A DNA stretch of 64,000 nt from Siphonodentalium dalli (Eukaryota; Mollusca; Scaphopoda; Gadilida; Siphonodentaliidae), in assembly GCA_032622095.1 (NCBI GenBank), contig CP136063.1:118318723-118382722 (forward strand). The letters run 5' to 3'. Under the pieces are notes generated by a model. It was not told where the DNA came from and searched no databases. It was given only the letters and a program-made list of their open reading frames with translations. The translations under genes were made by a program, and so were the position numbers. The number at the start of each line of letters is the position of its first letter. Positions within the stretch are counted from its first letter, which is position 1. Positions 1-10,184 of this stretch are shown in pieces.

Positions 1-748
1 AATAATCTCCATAATCAATTCGAACTACACTGATTTCTTTATATTATTTTGGGAGCATGCTTATACAGTTGCCCTAATTTGTATAAATTTTCAGATACGA
101 TGAACATGATGTTAAATCGACTCATAATATTCTTCTCAATTAAGCCAAGTAATTATTGCAAATCATATAAGTATAGTATGTTATCACGAACATGTAACTA
201 GTTTAAACAGTATTTATTTTCCCTTTAAGGACATTCAAATATATAATTACAATATTTACACATTTAGAAAAAAATAGGATTAGGCAACGAGCCATTGGCT
301 TATTTGAAGCCTTCTCCCTTGACAATGGCGCGGTCCTATTTGACTGCAAAGTGAAGTAGGGGTAAATGACAGAGACAGAACATAGAAAGCAGGGGGTGTT
401 GGAAACATGTGAATTTTTTGCTTTTGACCATTTTTCGGACCAGTTTTTGAACAAAACAGTAATTTGCGATGTTAATATCACATGATATCTCCACCAGAGC
501 CTACTTCCTTTCTGATTCTGTCACCGGCTGGGTACTAGTATGTGGTTTTCTATATTTAGCGCGGGTTTTTCCAGACAAAATGGCGAGACCGCGATCGACC
601 AAAGTCAAATTTCCTATGTGATTTGACAATTCCCGCACTAAAAACTTATTGACAGAATGGAGAATTAGAGCGGAATATTTTTTTGACAATGTTTGCACAC
701 TCATTAGCAAAATGGTAGCAAATTAGAACTCTTGTGTTGTCGTCCATG
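1..748. other. AT-rich stretch, no gene recognised
   Basis: No coding similarity, tRNA-like or repeat structure was recognised here. Open frames of 92 and 69 codons on the minus strand look like chance frames, with no recognisable domain. Confidence 0.5.
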
Positions 749-759
749 TGCGTTTTTAT

Positions 760-1443
760 ACGCCCTTTTTGAAAAAAGGTCGTATTATGTTATCAGTCTG
801 TCCGTCCGTCTGTCTGACCGTCTGTCCGCACTAATCAGAGAGTACTTGTGGGGTGCGATGAATTTAACATGAATTTAACATGCTTTTCTTTTAATTGTTT
901 TATTTACAAACCATCTCCGTTATTTCGTTAATATAATATTTCTCAGAATATGTAATATATCTGAAATAAACATTTAGAAAAAATTTAAAAATACGCTCTT
1001 TAAAAAATCGTCAGTTGTGGGTTGCACCCCACAAATTACTCAAACAAAAGATCGCAACCCACAAGTATTATCTGACCAGTGCGGTCACCCCACAACTATA
1101 CTCTGACCAGTACGTCCGTCCGTACTGTCCGTCTGTCCGTTAAAATTTTTGGTTTCCGATCGATAACTCCAGTTTGGATTATTTGATCTGAACTAATGTT
1201 GGTATGTGTATTTCCCAGCTAAAGATACAGGCCAAGTTCGAATATGGGTTCCGTCCAATTATTTTTACATGAGTTACGGCCCTTTTTCGACTTAGAATTT
1301 GACCACATTTTGGCATTGAAATTAGGGGTATATCAGATTTTCTTCAAATGTAAGCTCAAAGTATTATCTTATTTTGCGATAGTACAATTCGAAATGGCTA
1401 AAGGGCGTATTTTGCCACGCCCTAGCGATGCTCTTGTTACTTT
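760..1443. repeat. interspersed repeat with CTGT/CCGT-rich segments
   Basis: The segment opens with TACGCCCTTT and carries the inverted form AAAGGGCGTA near its right end (1399-1408). Two CTGTCCGTCCGT-type clusters lie inside, at about 798-830 and 1113-1140. Both the inverted ends and the CCGT clusters resemble interspersed repeats common in marine invertebrate genomes. A 71-codon frame at 1244-1459 falls inside the repeat and is not considered a gene. The element class is unknown. Confidence 0.5.
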
Positions 1444-2779
1444 TGTGTTGATAAAATAATCGGAGAACCAAATCACACCGTTTCGCAATATAGTTCTTTG
1501 GTTCTAGAGGGACTTTCCAGACTTAAGGTACTGAATTACAGTAATTATTACACAAATGCTGTTCGATTTTTTGTGCTTAATAAGACCAACATGTTGTTCT
1601 GTTCGGTTGGTATATATATCTATATCGTGGAAGTCCACCAAATGTGGGTAAATGTCGCCGGTAGCAGCGGTTTTACCGAGTCACCAAGGGAGGTAAACCC
1701 TGCATGGAGTTTCTAGCAGCATAGCTGGTCACTAACAGTATAGTTTTATCTCCATTAGTTTTGTCATTTTTATTTTTGCTATTTGTTTGACTATTTCTAT
1801 AAATGTTTGTGCCAACTTTTATAATATAGTTACTTTTTTATAGAGTTTTTGTATTTCTATGTATACACCACAATAGGCTTTATTTTAGTATATACTTTAC
1901 TTTATATAACATATCTGATATCTAATGGAATATGATGAACAATCTTCAGAAATATTATTTGTCGTATATTTCAATTTGATTGACCTCGACTTATCACACT
2001 TGATTATATGCCTTACTAAACTTTGTCACTATTGATATTTAACACCTCATTTTAAAGCATATAGATTTTAGTAGATATTTGTATTATCTCATCCGTGACT
2101 ACATGGGGTGCTATATGAACGTATACCCTGTCGTTAGCCGTGATATACTTCTAATATCCACTCAAATATGTAGGTATTTGAGGATACCCTGGTTACCCCT
2201 ATGCATTTTCTTGTTATCTGACCAGCATATCTGATCACTTTATTTGGAAAGTTATTTTATCTTATTTATACTATATGTCGCTCTATAGGGTTATGTCAGG
2301 TTATACTTGACGGTTGAAATGAGAACTTGTGATATAGCCAAATGTGATAAAATGTGAATATATCAGCCCAGAGGCTCCACCAGTGATTGCCTAAAAGTAG
2401 TTTACAGGGTTTAAATAATATTATTGAACTTGTCTGATTTTCGGCTCTTCATGCACTAACCCAGCCCCACATATGTGTCTGGATTTTTTTGTCCGAGCCC
2501 CCCCCCCCCCCCCTGTAGAAAGAAGAAACTATGATATATTGACGAAAACTGAAGGTGAGACAGAGGGACAGAAGAGAGTGTCAGCATTTAGAGAGAAGAT
2601 CAGAAAGTACATAGTGTGAGGTGTAATATGCGAGGGCGCATATTAATTATCCCAAAGAAAACAAAATATGATAACGTATTTCAATGAAATAAAAAGGAAT
2701 TATACTGATTTATGAACCGGAAAATAACCATGTGAACATCTGCTACATGTAACTGGTCAAGCGCTTAGGACTCTTGTGA
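1444..2779. other. AT-rich stretch, no gene recognised
   Basis: No feature was recognised except a run of about 14 cytosines near 2500-2513. No splice-bounded exon with recognisable similarity was seen. Confidence 0.5.
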
Positions 2780-2783
2780 TTAA

Positions 2784-3036
2784 CTGGGTACTGTACACTA
2801 AATCCGGGCATTTGTGGAACCATCTCCTATTATACTCAACAAATGAATGAATTTGAGCAATGAATTCGAGTCATAAACTAATTTTCATTAGAATTACCAT
2901 GTTGTTTACATTGTTCATAGACCACATGCGTGTACTTTGCACTCACCACGGATCAGATCCATTCATTTGTTGCATATATTCCGTTGAGTATAATATATGA
3001 TCCCATACATCGCCGGATTTAGTGTACAGTGTCCAT
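2784..3036. mobile_element. TTAA-flanked MITE (253 bp)
   Basis: The ends form an inverted repeat: CTGGGTACTGTACACTAAAT on the left and the complement of ATGGACACTGTACACTAAAT on the right. Each is bounded by TTAA (2780-2783 and 3037-3040). The arms continue as an imperfect foldback of roughly 70 bp. TTAA duplications are typical of the piggyBac and Kolobok superfamilies. The GGGTACTGTAC core is shared with the elements at 7154 and 18441, so this looks like a non-autonomous member of the same group. No coding capacity. Confidence 0.65.
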
Positions 3037-3151
3037 TTAAGCGCTATATAAAAACTATCCATTATTATTAATATTATTATCATTTGAAGTTCTGATGTGT
3101 TTAAACGGACATGGCTCATTCGAGCTTCCAAATTATGTCTACCGATGGATG

Positions 3152-3229
3152 TATCGTGACTCGACTCGTTTTCGTGGTCATATAGGCCGTATATAACCTA
3201 TGATCACGAAAACGAGCAGAGTCGCGATA
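3152..3229. repeat. imperfect inverted repeat
   Basis: TATCGTGACTCG...CTCGTTTTCGTG is followed by its inverted counterpart CACGAAAACGAG...GAGTCGCGATA, giving a hairpin of about 30 bp per arm with small interruptions. The function is unknown; it may be a foldback repeat remnant. Confidence 0.6.
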
Positions 3230-3392
3230 TCTGATAGAATTCCAGGAATCGTACATTCACTTTCAATAGTATAGATTCTCTCAATCTGCCGCGAAATTTC
3301 CAAAATTGTACTTTCATTTTCAATAGGATTTTCCGAATTTCCACTTTCACTTTTCACTTTTACCACGCAAAGCGACCTTAGTTGACACAGAT

Positions 3393-3844
3393 GGTTACAA
3401 ACAACTAATTATATAGAGTTACGCTTCTTGAATTTGTGTAGGTAAACTCGAGTCAGCATAAAAAAAAATTCTGGCTGCTGATTGGTTGATTATCATTGAG
3501 GGAAATATCCCTAATCGGGAACAGAAAATTATAACCTACGTAAATATGGCGATCGTGTATGTTTAGATGTCCAGGAAGAGTCTGGTGGTGTCCAGAAGTT
3601 ACGGAAGGGGTCGTGGTATTTTTATGCTGCTGATTTTTGTGCAGTAAATGGGGTAGTTGTGGAAATGCAAGATTATCGTTTGAAAAAAATACCGAAAAGG
3701 GCGCGTTTGTTGTCACATACTGGTGCAGAGGATGACGTTCTAAGGGAAAATTGACCACTTGAAGTTCAAATAGGTCAAACCCATGGCCGGCGGGACTTTT
3801 AGTTAACACTGTCGCCTATGGAAAATAATTAGTTGTGTGTAACC
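3393..3844. repeat. array unit A, copy 1
   Basis: This 452-bp unit has a 20-bp terminal inverted repeat (GGTTACAAACAACTAATTAT at the left end). The minus-strand frame of 118 codons inside has no recognised domain. Confidence 0.8.
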
Positions 3845-4749
3845 TATAGGCAAAAAAAATCACATTTTTCAAATATCGTTCAGGGCAGCGAATTTAGGAA
3901 CACTGATAAACAAAGACTGACTCGTTTTGTTGAGTTATTATATTTTCACTCCCTACAAACCCATTTTCAGATTATGCAAGACATTTATTAACCCTCTGTC
4001 GCCGGAACTTAAACTTTTTCCGGAGGCGAAATTTTCTGAAAATCATCAAATTTGTGCATATAGGTGGACCTTTAATGTTCAAAATAACACGATCGAGGTG
4101 ATGAAAGTTTCGCTTATAGGAATTCGACTCAAACTCCTAAAAAGTACTGAAATTTAAAGGGACATCCGCCTATCATTGAACCAAACCATCATCGGATGGT
4201 GAAAATTTGATGGGGGGGGGGGGGGGGGGGGGGTCTATTTCAAATCCGATTAAACATTGTATTGTTCAAAATTAGATAAATTCCTTAAAACGTATGGTAG
4301 CTATACGTGACTAGTTTTCAAAACTTATACATATTACTTTCTATCGTGTGCGTTATGCACGTGAGTCTGTTTTTACAAATTAAATTATGATGAAAAAACC
4401 TGAATTTGGGGTGTGGTCACATTTGTGGTCATAATATCCCCATTAGTGAGTGGATGGACATGGGACATGCGACACTGTGCAGTATATATGTCTATGACAA
4501 GCTTAACATGAGACATTAGTATCTTTTCTACTAAACTGCGCTTCCAGAGTTATCAGGATTCTATAACTGGTGTTATGTCTTACCCCAAAAAAATTGTTAA
4601 TTTTAAAACGGGGTATGTGGGTTAAATGACCGCTGGGAGATAATAGGATGTCCAATGACTCCTATATTTCTATTGTGTCACGGTAAAGCTTTTTTTTGTA
4701 AAATTGGCGCGGTTTACACGATCAAACTTCAATTTTCTTTTCAATTATA
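3845..4749. repeat. array unit B, copy 1
   Basis: A 905-bp spacer unit bounded by TATAG at both ends. It contains a run of 22 guanines (4212-4233) that is only 11 long in copy 2. A 76-codon frame at 3927-4157 differs by one residue from the one in copy 2, but the surrounding DNA is equally similar, so coding is not supported. Confidence 0.75.
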
Positions 4750-5202
4750 GGTTACAAACAACTAATTATATAGAGTTACGCTTCTTGAATTTGTGTAGGG
4801 AAACTCGAGTCAGCATAAAAAAAAATTCTGGCTGCTGATTGGTTGATTATCATTGAGGGAAATATCCCTAATCGGGAACAGAAAATTATAACCTACGTAA
4901 ATATGGCGATCGTGTATGTTTAGATGTCCAGGAAGAGTCTGGTGGTGTCCAGAAGTTACGGAAGGGGTCGTGGTATTTTTATGCTGCTGATTTTTGTGCA
5001 GTAAATGGGGTAGTTGTGGAAATGCAAGATTATCGTTTGAAAAAAATACCGAAAAGGGGCGCGTTTGTTGTCACATACTGGTGCAGAGGATGACGTTCTA
5101 AGGGAAAATTTACCACTTGAAGTTCAAATAGGTCAAACCCATGGCCGGCGGGACTTTTAGTAAACACTGTCGCCTATGGAAAATAATTAGTTGTGTGTAA
5201 CC
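4750..5202. repeat. array unit A, copy 2
   Basis: A 453-bp unit, flanked on both sides by TATAG. It is almost identical to copies 1 and 3. Confidence 0.8.
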
Positions 5203-6094
5203 TATAGGCAAAAAAATCACATTTTTCAAATATCGTTCAGGGCAGTGAATTTAGGAACACTGATAAACAAAGACTGACTCGTTTTGTTGAGTTATTATAT
5301 TTTCACTCCCTACAAACCCATTTTCAGATTATGCGAGACATTTATTAACCCTCTGTCGCCGGAACTTAAACTTTTTCCGGAGGCGAAATTTTCTGAAAAT
5401 CATCAAATTTGTGCATATAGGTGGACCTTTAATGTTCAAAATAACACGATCGAGGTGATGAAAGTTTCTCTTATAGGAATTCGACTCAAACTCCTAAAAA
5501 GTACTGAAATTTAAAGGGACATCCGCCTATCATTGAACCAAACCATCATCGGATGGTGAAATTTTGAGGGGGGGGGGGTCTATTTCAAATCCGATTAAAC
5601 ATTGTATTGTTCAAAATTAGATAAATTCCTTAAAACGTATGGTAGCTATACGTGACTAGTTTTCAAAACTTATACATATTACTTTCTATCGTGTGCGTTA
5701 TGCACGTGAGTCTGTTTTTACATATTAAATTATGATGAAAAAACCTGAATTTGGGGTGTGGTCACATTTGTGGTCATAATATCCCCATTAGTGAGTGGAT
5801 GGACATGGGACATGCGACACTGTGCAGTATATATGTCTATGACAAGCTTAACATGAGACATTAGTATCTTTTCTACTAAACTGCGCTTCCAGAGTTATCA
5901 GGATTCTATAACTGGTGTTATGTCTTACCCCAAAAAAATTGTTAATTTTAAAACGGGGTATGTGGGTTAAATGACCGCTGGGAGATAATAGGATGTCCAA
6001 TGACTCCTATATTTCTATTGTGTCACGGTAAAGCTTTTTTTTGTAAAATTGGCGCGGTTTACACGATCAAACTTCAATTTTCTTTTCAATTATA
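5203..6094. repeat. array unit B, copy 2
   Basis: An 892-bp spacer unit. The main difference from copy 1 is a shorter guanine run (5568-5578). Confidence 0.75.
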
Positions 6095-6547
6095 GGTTAC
6101 AAACAACTAATTATATAGAGTTACGCTTCTTGAATTTGTGTAGGGAAACTCGAGTCAGCATAAAAAAAAATTCTGGCTGCTGATTGGTTGATTATCATTG
6201 AGGGAAATATCCCTAATCGGGAACAGAAAATTATAACCTACGTAAATATGGCGATCGTGTATGTTTAGATGTCCAGGAAGAGTCTGGTGGTGTCCAGAAG
6301 TTACGGAAGGGGTCGTGGTATTTTTATGCTGCTGATTTTTGTGCAGTAAATGGGGTAGTTGTGGAAATGCAAGATTATCGTTTGAAAAAAATACCGAAAA
6401 GGGGCGCGTTTGTTGTCACATACTGGTGCAGAGGATGACGTTCTAAGGGAAAATTTACCACTTGAAGTTCAAATAGGTCAAACCCATGGCCGGCGGGACT
6501 TTTAGTTAACACTGTCGCCTATGGAAAATAATTAGTTGTGTGTAACC
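6095..6547. repeat. array unit A, copy 3
   Basis: A 453-bp unit ending in GTAACC. Array similarity stops exactly here and the sequence continues into unrelated DNA (AGATATATGG). Confidence 0.8.
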
Positions 6548-7149
6548 AGATATATGGCACACTGGCTGAGTCCATGACAAATAGTGTTATGTAGCATTTC
6601 TTCTTTCATTTAATTAAAGCTCACCTCGTTAAAACGCATGTCAATCGTATTTGTTTACAAATTGCATTGGGTGCGACGATTGGCAGTAGGTCCCTATTTG
6701 CGGAGGTCACTTTGCGGATGTCCCCGAATTCGCGGAGATCCCCTAAAATGGGCGATATATGTAGATTTTAATGAGGGAACGGGTGCGTATATGTCAAATT
6801 GATACGTATTTTAAACAAATAACGACACGATCATCATAAATGAGGTCTGTTCTATCAATTATATATGCGCCGAGTTCACTTGGTTAAGTTAATCGAATAA
6901 TATTGTTCACTAGTTAGCGCCTATATTAGCGCTAACTAATGAATAATATTTTATATTATAATTATATTATAATTTATATTTATGGCTAATAATATGATCT
7001 TGGTGGCGTTACCATTTCTGACTATGGTTTTCTTGTTGTTGCATGCTGGAGAAAAAGAAAGCCTTGCTCTCAGATATTGTCTTTATGTCACTTCGATGTG
7101 TCTTTGCAATGCATGCATATTCCGAATAAACCAAATTACATTTTCATGA
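6548..7149. other. non-repeat stretch, no gene recognised
   Basis: No exon, RNA or repeat was recognised. A short frame near 6981 begins with a methionine and hydrophobic residues, but it matches no expected upstream MFSD2 sequence and has no supported splice sites. Confidence 0.4.
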
Positions 7150-7153
7150 TTAA

Positions 7154-7360
7154 ATGGGTACTGTACGCCATTTTCAATAAATTCCCGGTGATAACAGCGA
7201 TCTAATATCGATAATATAAAGAAAACTAAGTAATTTGAGCCGAAGACGTATTCTGTAAACGTTCAAGTTAATAGGTTATCTTAAAATCAAAGTTAATAAT
7301 TTGATATAAATTTAATTTATGACTGGAGTCATAAATTAAATTACGAATTTCCGTGTACAA
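7154..7360. mobile_element. end fragment of a TTAA element related to 18441-19075
   Basis: After TTAA (7150-7153) the sequence ATGGGTACTGTACGCCA and the following ~190 bp match, with substitutions, the complement of the right end of the element at 18441-19075. The match includes the palindromic ATTTATGACTGGAGTCATAA region. A matching far end was not identified. Confidence 0.55.
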
Positions 7361-7618
7361 GACGTAATCAAAATAATTCACGGATAGTGGATTGGGCAAA
7401 GCGTGGCACACATGATCGTGTAAAATATTATGTTGATAAGGGGTGCAAATGCAAGCCACTCACTTACAGTGACTATACAATGACTTAATGCGTATTTGGG
7501 ACTAGTATGAATATAAATAACATTTATTTGATACATTTGCTTGAAAACTGTCGAAAAATTACGACAATTGGCAAAGAAAGTCGTCGCACATAAAACATGC
7601 ATGTTATTGCTGCTACAG

Positions 7619-7746
7619 GGATGGTTGCTGAAGCATGCGGTGTGTTGGGAGGAGTTGTGATACAAGGTCAATTGGTGAGAAATACTGAGGTCGACTGTGA
7701 CGCAGGGTCGGATGCCACCGTAGCGCCTTCAGATATTGAGGAACAG
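7619..7746 (+). CDS. MFSD2A: MFSD2-like transporter, exon 'a' (first exon found)
   Basis: Acceptor CTACAG precedes 7619 and donor GTACAT follows 7746. The exon starts at codon position 2 and ends on a codon boundary. It encodes MVAEACGVLGGVVIQGQLV and then a polar, acidic segment. This matches the transmembrane stretch of vertebrate MFSD2A that contains an IQGQIVG-type motif, followed by the central extracellular loop. A cysteine in the loop (VDCDAG) aligns with the vertebrate loop cysteine that, from memory, forms a disulfide with a C-domain cysteine. The vertebrate N-glycosylation sequons in this loop are not present here. Exons for the N-terminal half were not found upstream in the window. 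Confidence 0.85.
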
Positions 7747-7964
7747 GTACATGTATATATCAATAGCACTTTTTCATTGTGGTTAATGGAATTCTTAAAA
7801 TTAAAATATAAATCTGTAGCCGGGTACCATTAAGTCACAACCTCATCATTGGTATACAGCGATGCAGTTTGTTAGTGATTTTTATGTATGCCACATCCTG
7901 TTTGATTGGTGTTTTCGGAACAGTTGAATATTTCATGCGGAAATATGCATATGTCATGTAAGCT

Positions 7965-8105
7965 TTTGATTTTTTCTCGATATCTAAAAAGGTCGATAAA
8001 TACTTGAACAACACTTCTACAACCATTATATGTCTCAGAAAGACGCATCGAAGTCATACACATATACAAGTTTGAACACGATGTTTGGGTCCCATTTGAA
8101 CGGTG
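7965..8105 (-). repeat. dispersed repeat (related copy at 40020-40195)
   Basis: Read on the minus strand, about 140 bp match the plus strand near 40020-40195. Shared pieces include CAAGTATTTATCG, GACATATAATG and AAATCAAAAGC. The type is unknown; it lies in the MFSD2 intron between exons a and b. Confidence 0.55.
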
Positions 8106-8505
8106 TGGAAAAAAGAACGTCTTGTGTTAGTCTATTCCAGATAACGTAGTCTAGAACTAAAAAGCGTTTGTTTCACTTCTGTGCTAAAAGTTGAAAACAG
8201 CTGGAAAATGGCTGTGACCATGGGAATTATTTTTCAGATCATATGAAGCCGGCATATCAATATTTCGTGTATTTTTCAACCTATTTTATACCTCCTTTCA
8301 AATTACGTAGACATAATTTGGAAGCTCGAATGGACCATGCAAGGCCGTTTAAGTTCTCCGTATACGCATTTAAAGATAAAACATCAACGTTTCGCGAGTA
8401 TATATATATAGTGAAACCATATATAGATTAGTTTGTTTGAATATAGAGTAAGATATTTTTCCACATGTGTATGTTTCACACATCGTCGATTTTTATTTAT
8501 TCTAG

Positions 8506-8596
8506 AAATGGGCGTATATGCTGGGTTCACTAATCACATCTGCTCTATACCTTGTATGCTGTCTGATAACGTTTCTGGGAACCACTGAAATACACG
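8506..8596 (+). CDS. MFSD2A: MFSD2-like transporter, exon 'b'
   Basis: Acceptor TTCTAG and donor GTGAGC bound a 91-bp exon that begins in phase 0 and ends with one extra base. It encodes KWAYMLGSLITSALYLVCCL and then ITFLGTTEIH, a single hydrophobic transmembrane helix. It aligns with the QKAYLLAAGVIV... helix after the extracellular loop of vertebrate MFSD2A. It is too short to stand out as an open frame; the phases on both sides and the co-linear alignment support it. Confidence 0.85.
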
Positions 8597-8837
8597 GTGA
8601 GCACACATTGACTGAACGGAGAAATTATGATACGTTTGGAACATTGACGAATTAAGATATGTGATAACGTGTAGATGTAAAACGATTTAAATAAAACGGC
8701 TATTACTTCCCAAAACCAGAGACATATTTTGTGTGATTAACATTTATAATGAGTCAACTGGTTGCCTTTTCTCATTTAAATATAGAGATTGGGATTGACA
8801 TAAAAGCTACTTTGCATGTTATAGAAGTAAATGTTAA

Positions 8838-9108
8838 AGATGCGTTGTCCGATTTGACACCATAAAACCACCGCGTGTACATATGAGCCTATTGACATGG
8901 GGTCTTGATGGTCAGATTTTGATTCAGTTTAAATCCAATGATCATATATGATAAAGCGCGTCCCGGATTTCGTTTCGTAACAGCTGTTGATAATAAAGAG
9001 CGTTCCTCAGTTATGATATCTTGTACTAGTTTTCAACATAAACTGATGGATGCGTTTGTGTGTTTTCGCGATTTTGACTAATTTGGTGTCAAATCGGACA
9101 GCGCATCT
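8838..9108. mobile_element. TTAA-flanked MITE (271 bp)
   Basis: The left end AGATGCGTTGTCCGATTTGA and the right end, the complement of AGATGCGCTGTCCGATTTGA, form a terminal inverted repeat of about 25 bp with one mismatch. It is bounded by TTAA (8834-8837 and 9109-9112). It sits between MFSD2 exons b and c, 38 bp before exon c. No coding capacity; probably piggyBac- or Kolobok-derived. Confidence 0.75.
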
Positions 9109-9146
9109 TTAATTAATATGTTGTCATTATTATTTGTCTGATTCAG

Positions 9147-9256
9147 ATGCCATGGATCGTCCCGATTCATTTTTCCACGGCTTTAAGAGGGTGATAACTT
9201 TCCGTCCATATGTTTGGCTAGTGACAACGTTTCTCTGTATGTCCCTCGCTGCAGCT
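9147..9256 (+). CDS. MFSD2A: MFSD2-like transporter, exon 'c'
   Basis: Acceptor GATTCAG and donor GTAAGT bound a 110-bp exon. Its first two bases complete the GAT codon begun by exon b, and it ends in phase 0. It encodes FFHGFKRVITFRPYVWLVTT and then FLCMSLAAA. This aligns with the cytoplasmic linker and start of the C-terminal bundle of MFSD2A (vertebrate form: ...GLRLV..GPYIKLITGFLFTSLAF). The conserved PY and SLA positions are kept. Confidence 0.9.
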
Positions 9257-10184
9257 GTAAGTATAATTGGTTGTAACAGCTAACATGTGGATTAATAGCC
9301 ATGTTTAGCCACGTGTACTTGTAACATGCAACGTGTGTCACAGTGTATGTTATTATATGATTATAAACTTTCTTTTAAAAGTCCCATCTTAAATCATACG
9401 GAAAAGGAGTTGACAAATCATGAGTTATAATATGAATTGTAGGTTGATATATGTACATCCCTGTGTTACATTTTGACTTGTTGAAACACATTGCTGTGCA
9501 TTCGATGGATCCATATACACATATGCACAGCTAAGTGTGGTATTTCAGGCCTATAATGAGCTTGATAACATTGGTAGATCATATAATAAAACACTATAAT
9601 TGCTTTGTTTCGAGGTTGACATGAGGATTTATCAACCCTTGGAAGTTAATCTGTGTCATGCAACCACGAAACGAAACAAGCCAATAAATGTATACATTAT
9701 TAATAATATATAGAGACGAGTAAGGGGAAATTCACCAAAATTTTGTGGCAGAAAACCTGCACGTCTACGGATCTTAACCCAGCACGCAAGAGCAAAACGT
9801 GTACAGTCCGGTAGTTGTGGAAGCTATCCACACCTCAATCATCGATATGGAATCAATACAAATCGAATCTTCTTCAATTATATTATCGTATCGGTCGTTA
9901 AAGTGAAAAACTGCTAACTTGAAAATTGGAATCGCCGATGAGAGCGTACGTCAAAACACTTTTTGTATCTTAATTTGCAATCAATTTGAAGGGGGAAATC
10001 ACTATCCACTGTAACTAATGTTTAATTTACTATAACAACACCTATATGAGAGATGTTATAATTAATGGGGGTGGGGGAGAGGTTTTAATTTTTTTTTTTT
10101 GGGGTGGTCATTTTTTACCCTCATGAAATCATGGCTGTCTGAAAGAAAATAATTGCGCATTTTTTTTTTTTTTTTGAAGCCATT
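9257..10184 (+). other. MFSD2 intron sequence with a small foldback
   Basis: No exon was seen. A foldback at about 9597-9684 pairs TTGCTTTGTTTCG...GGTTGACATGA with an inverted counterpart (CATGCAACCACGAAACGAAACAAGC-like, imperfect). A T-rich, G-rich stretch lies near 10070-10175. Confidence 0.4.

Larger units (their letters stand above)
3393..6547. mobile_element. A-B-A-B-A tandem array of a 453-bp TIR element and a ~900-bp spacer
   Basis: Three copies of a 452-453 bp unit A (3393-3844, 4750-5202, 6095-6547) alternate with two copies of unit B (3845-4749, 5203-6094), nearly identical by eye. Each A begins GGTTACAAACAACTAATTAT and ends with the inverted complement of GGTTACACACAACTAATTAT, a 20-bp terminal inverted repeat with one mismatch. 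That makes A a MITE-like element rather than an LTR. The outer flanks read ...AGAT on the left and AGAT... on the right, a possible 4-bp target duplication of the whole array. A-B-A followed by unequal exchange between A copies would give this arrangement. Confidence 0.8.

Noticed and set aside
3927-4157. Conserved 76-codon frame in both B units
   Set aside because: Conservation equals that of the surrounding DNA because the units are recent duplicates.
3393-6547. LTR retrotransposon (A units as LTRs)
   Set aside because: Unit A begins GGTTAC and ends GTAACC with 20-bp inverted ends instead of TG...CA, and unit B has no primer site or pol similarity.
6981-7080. Upstream MFSD2 exon starting with a methionine and hydrophobic residues
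   Set aside because: It does not match the expected residues before exon a, and the splice phase cannot be made to fit.
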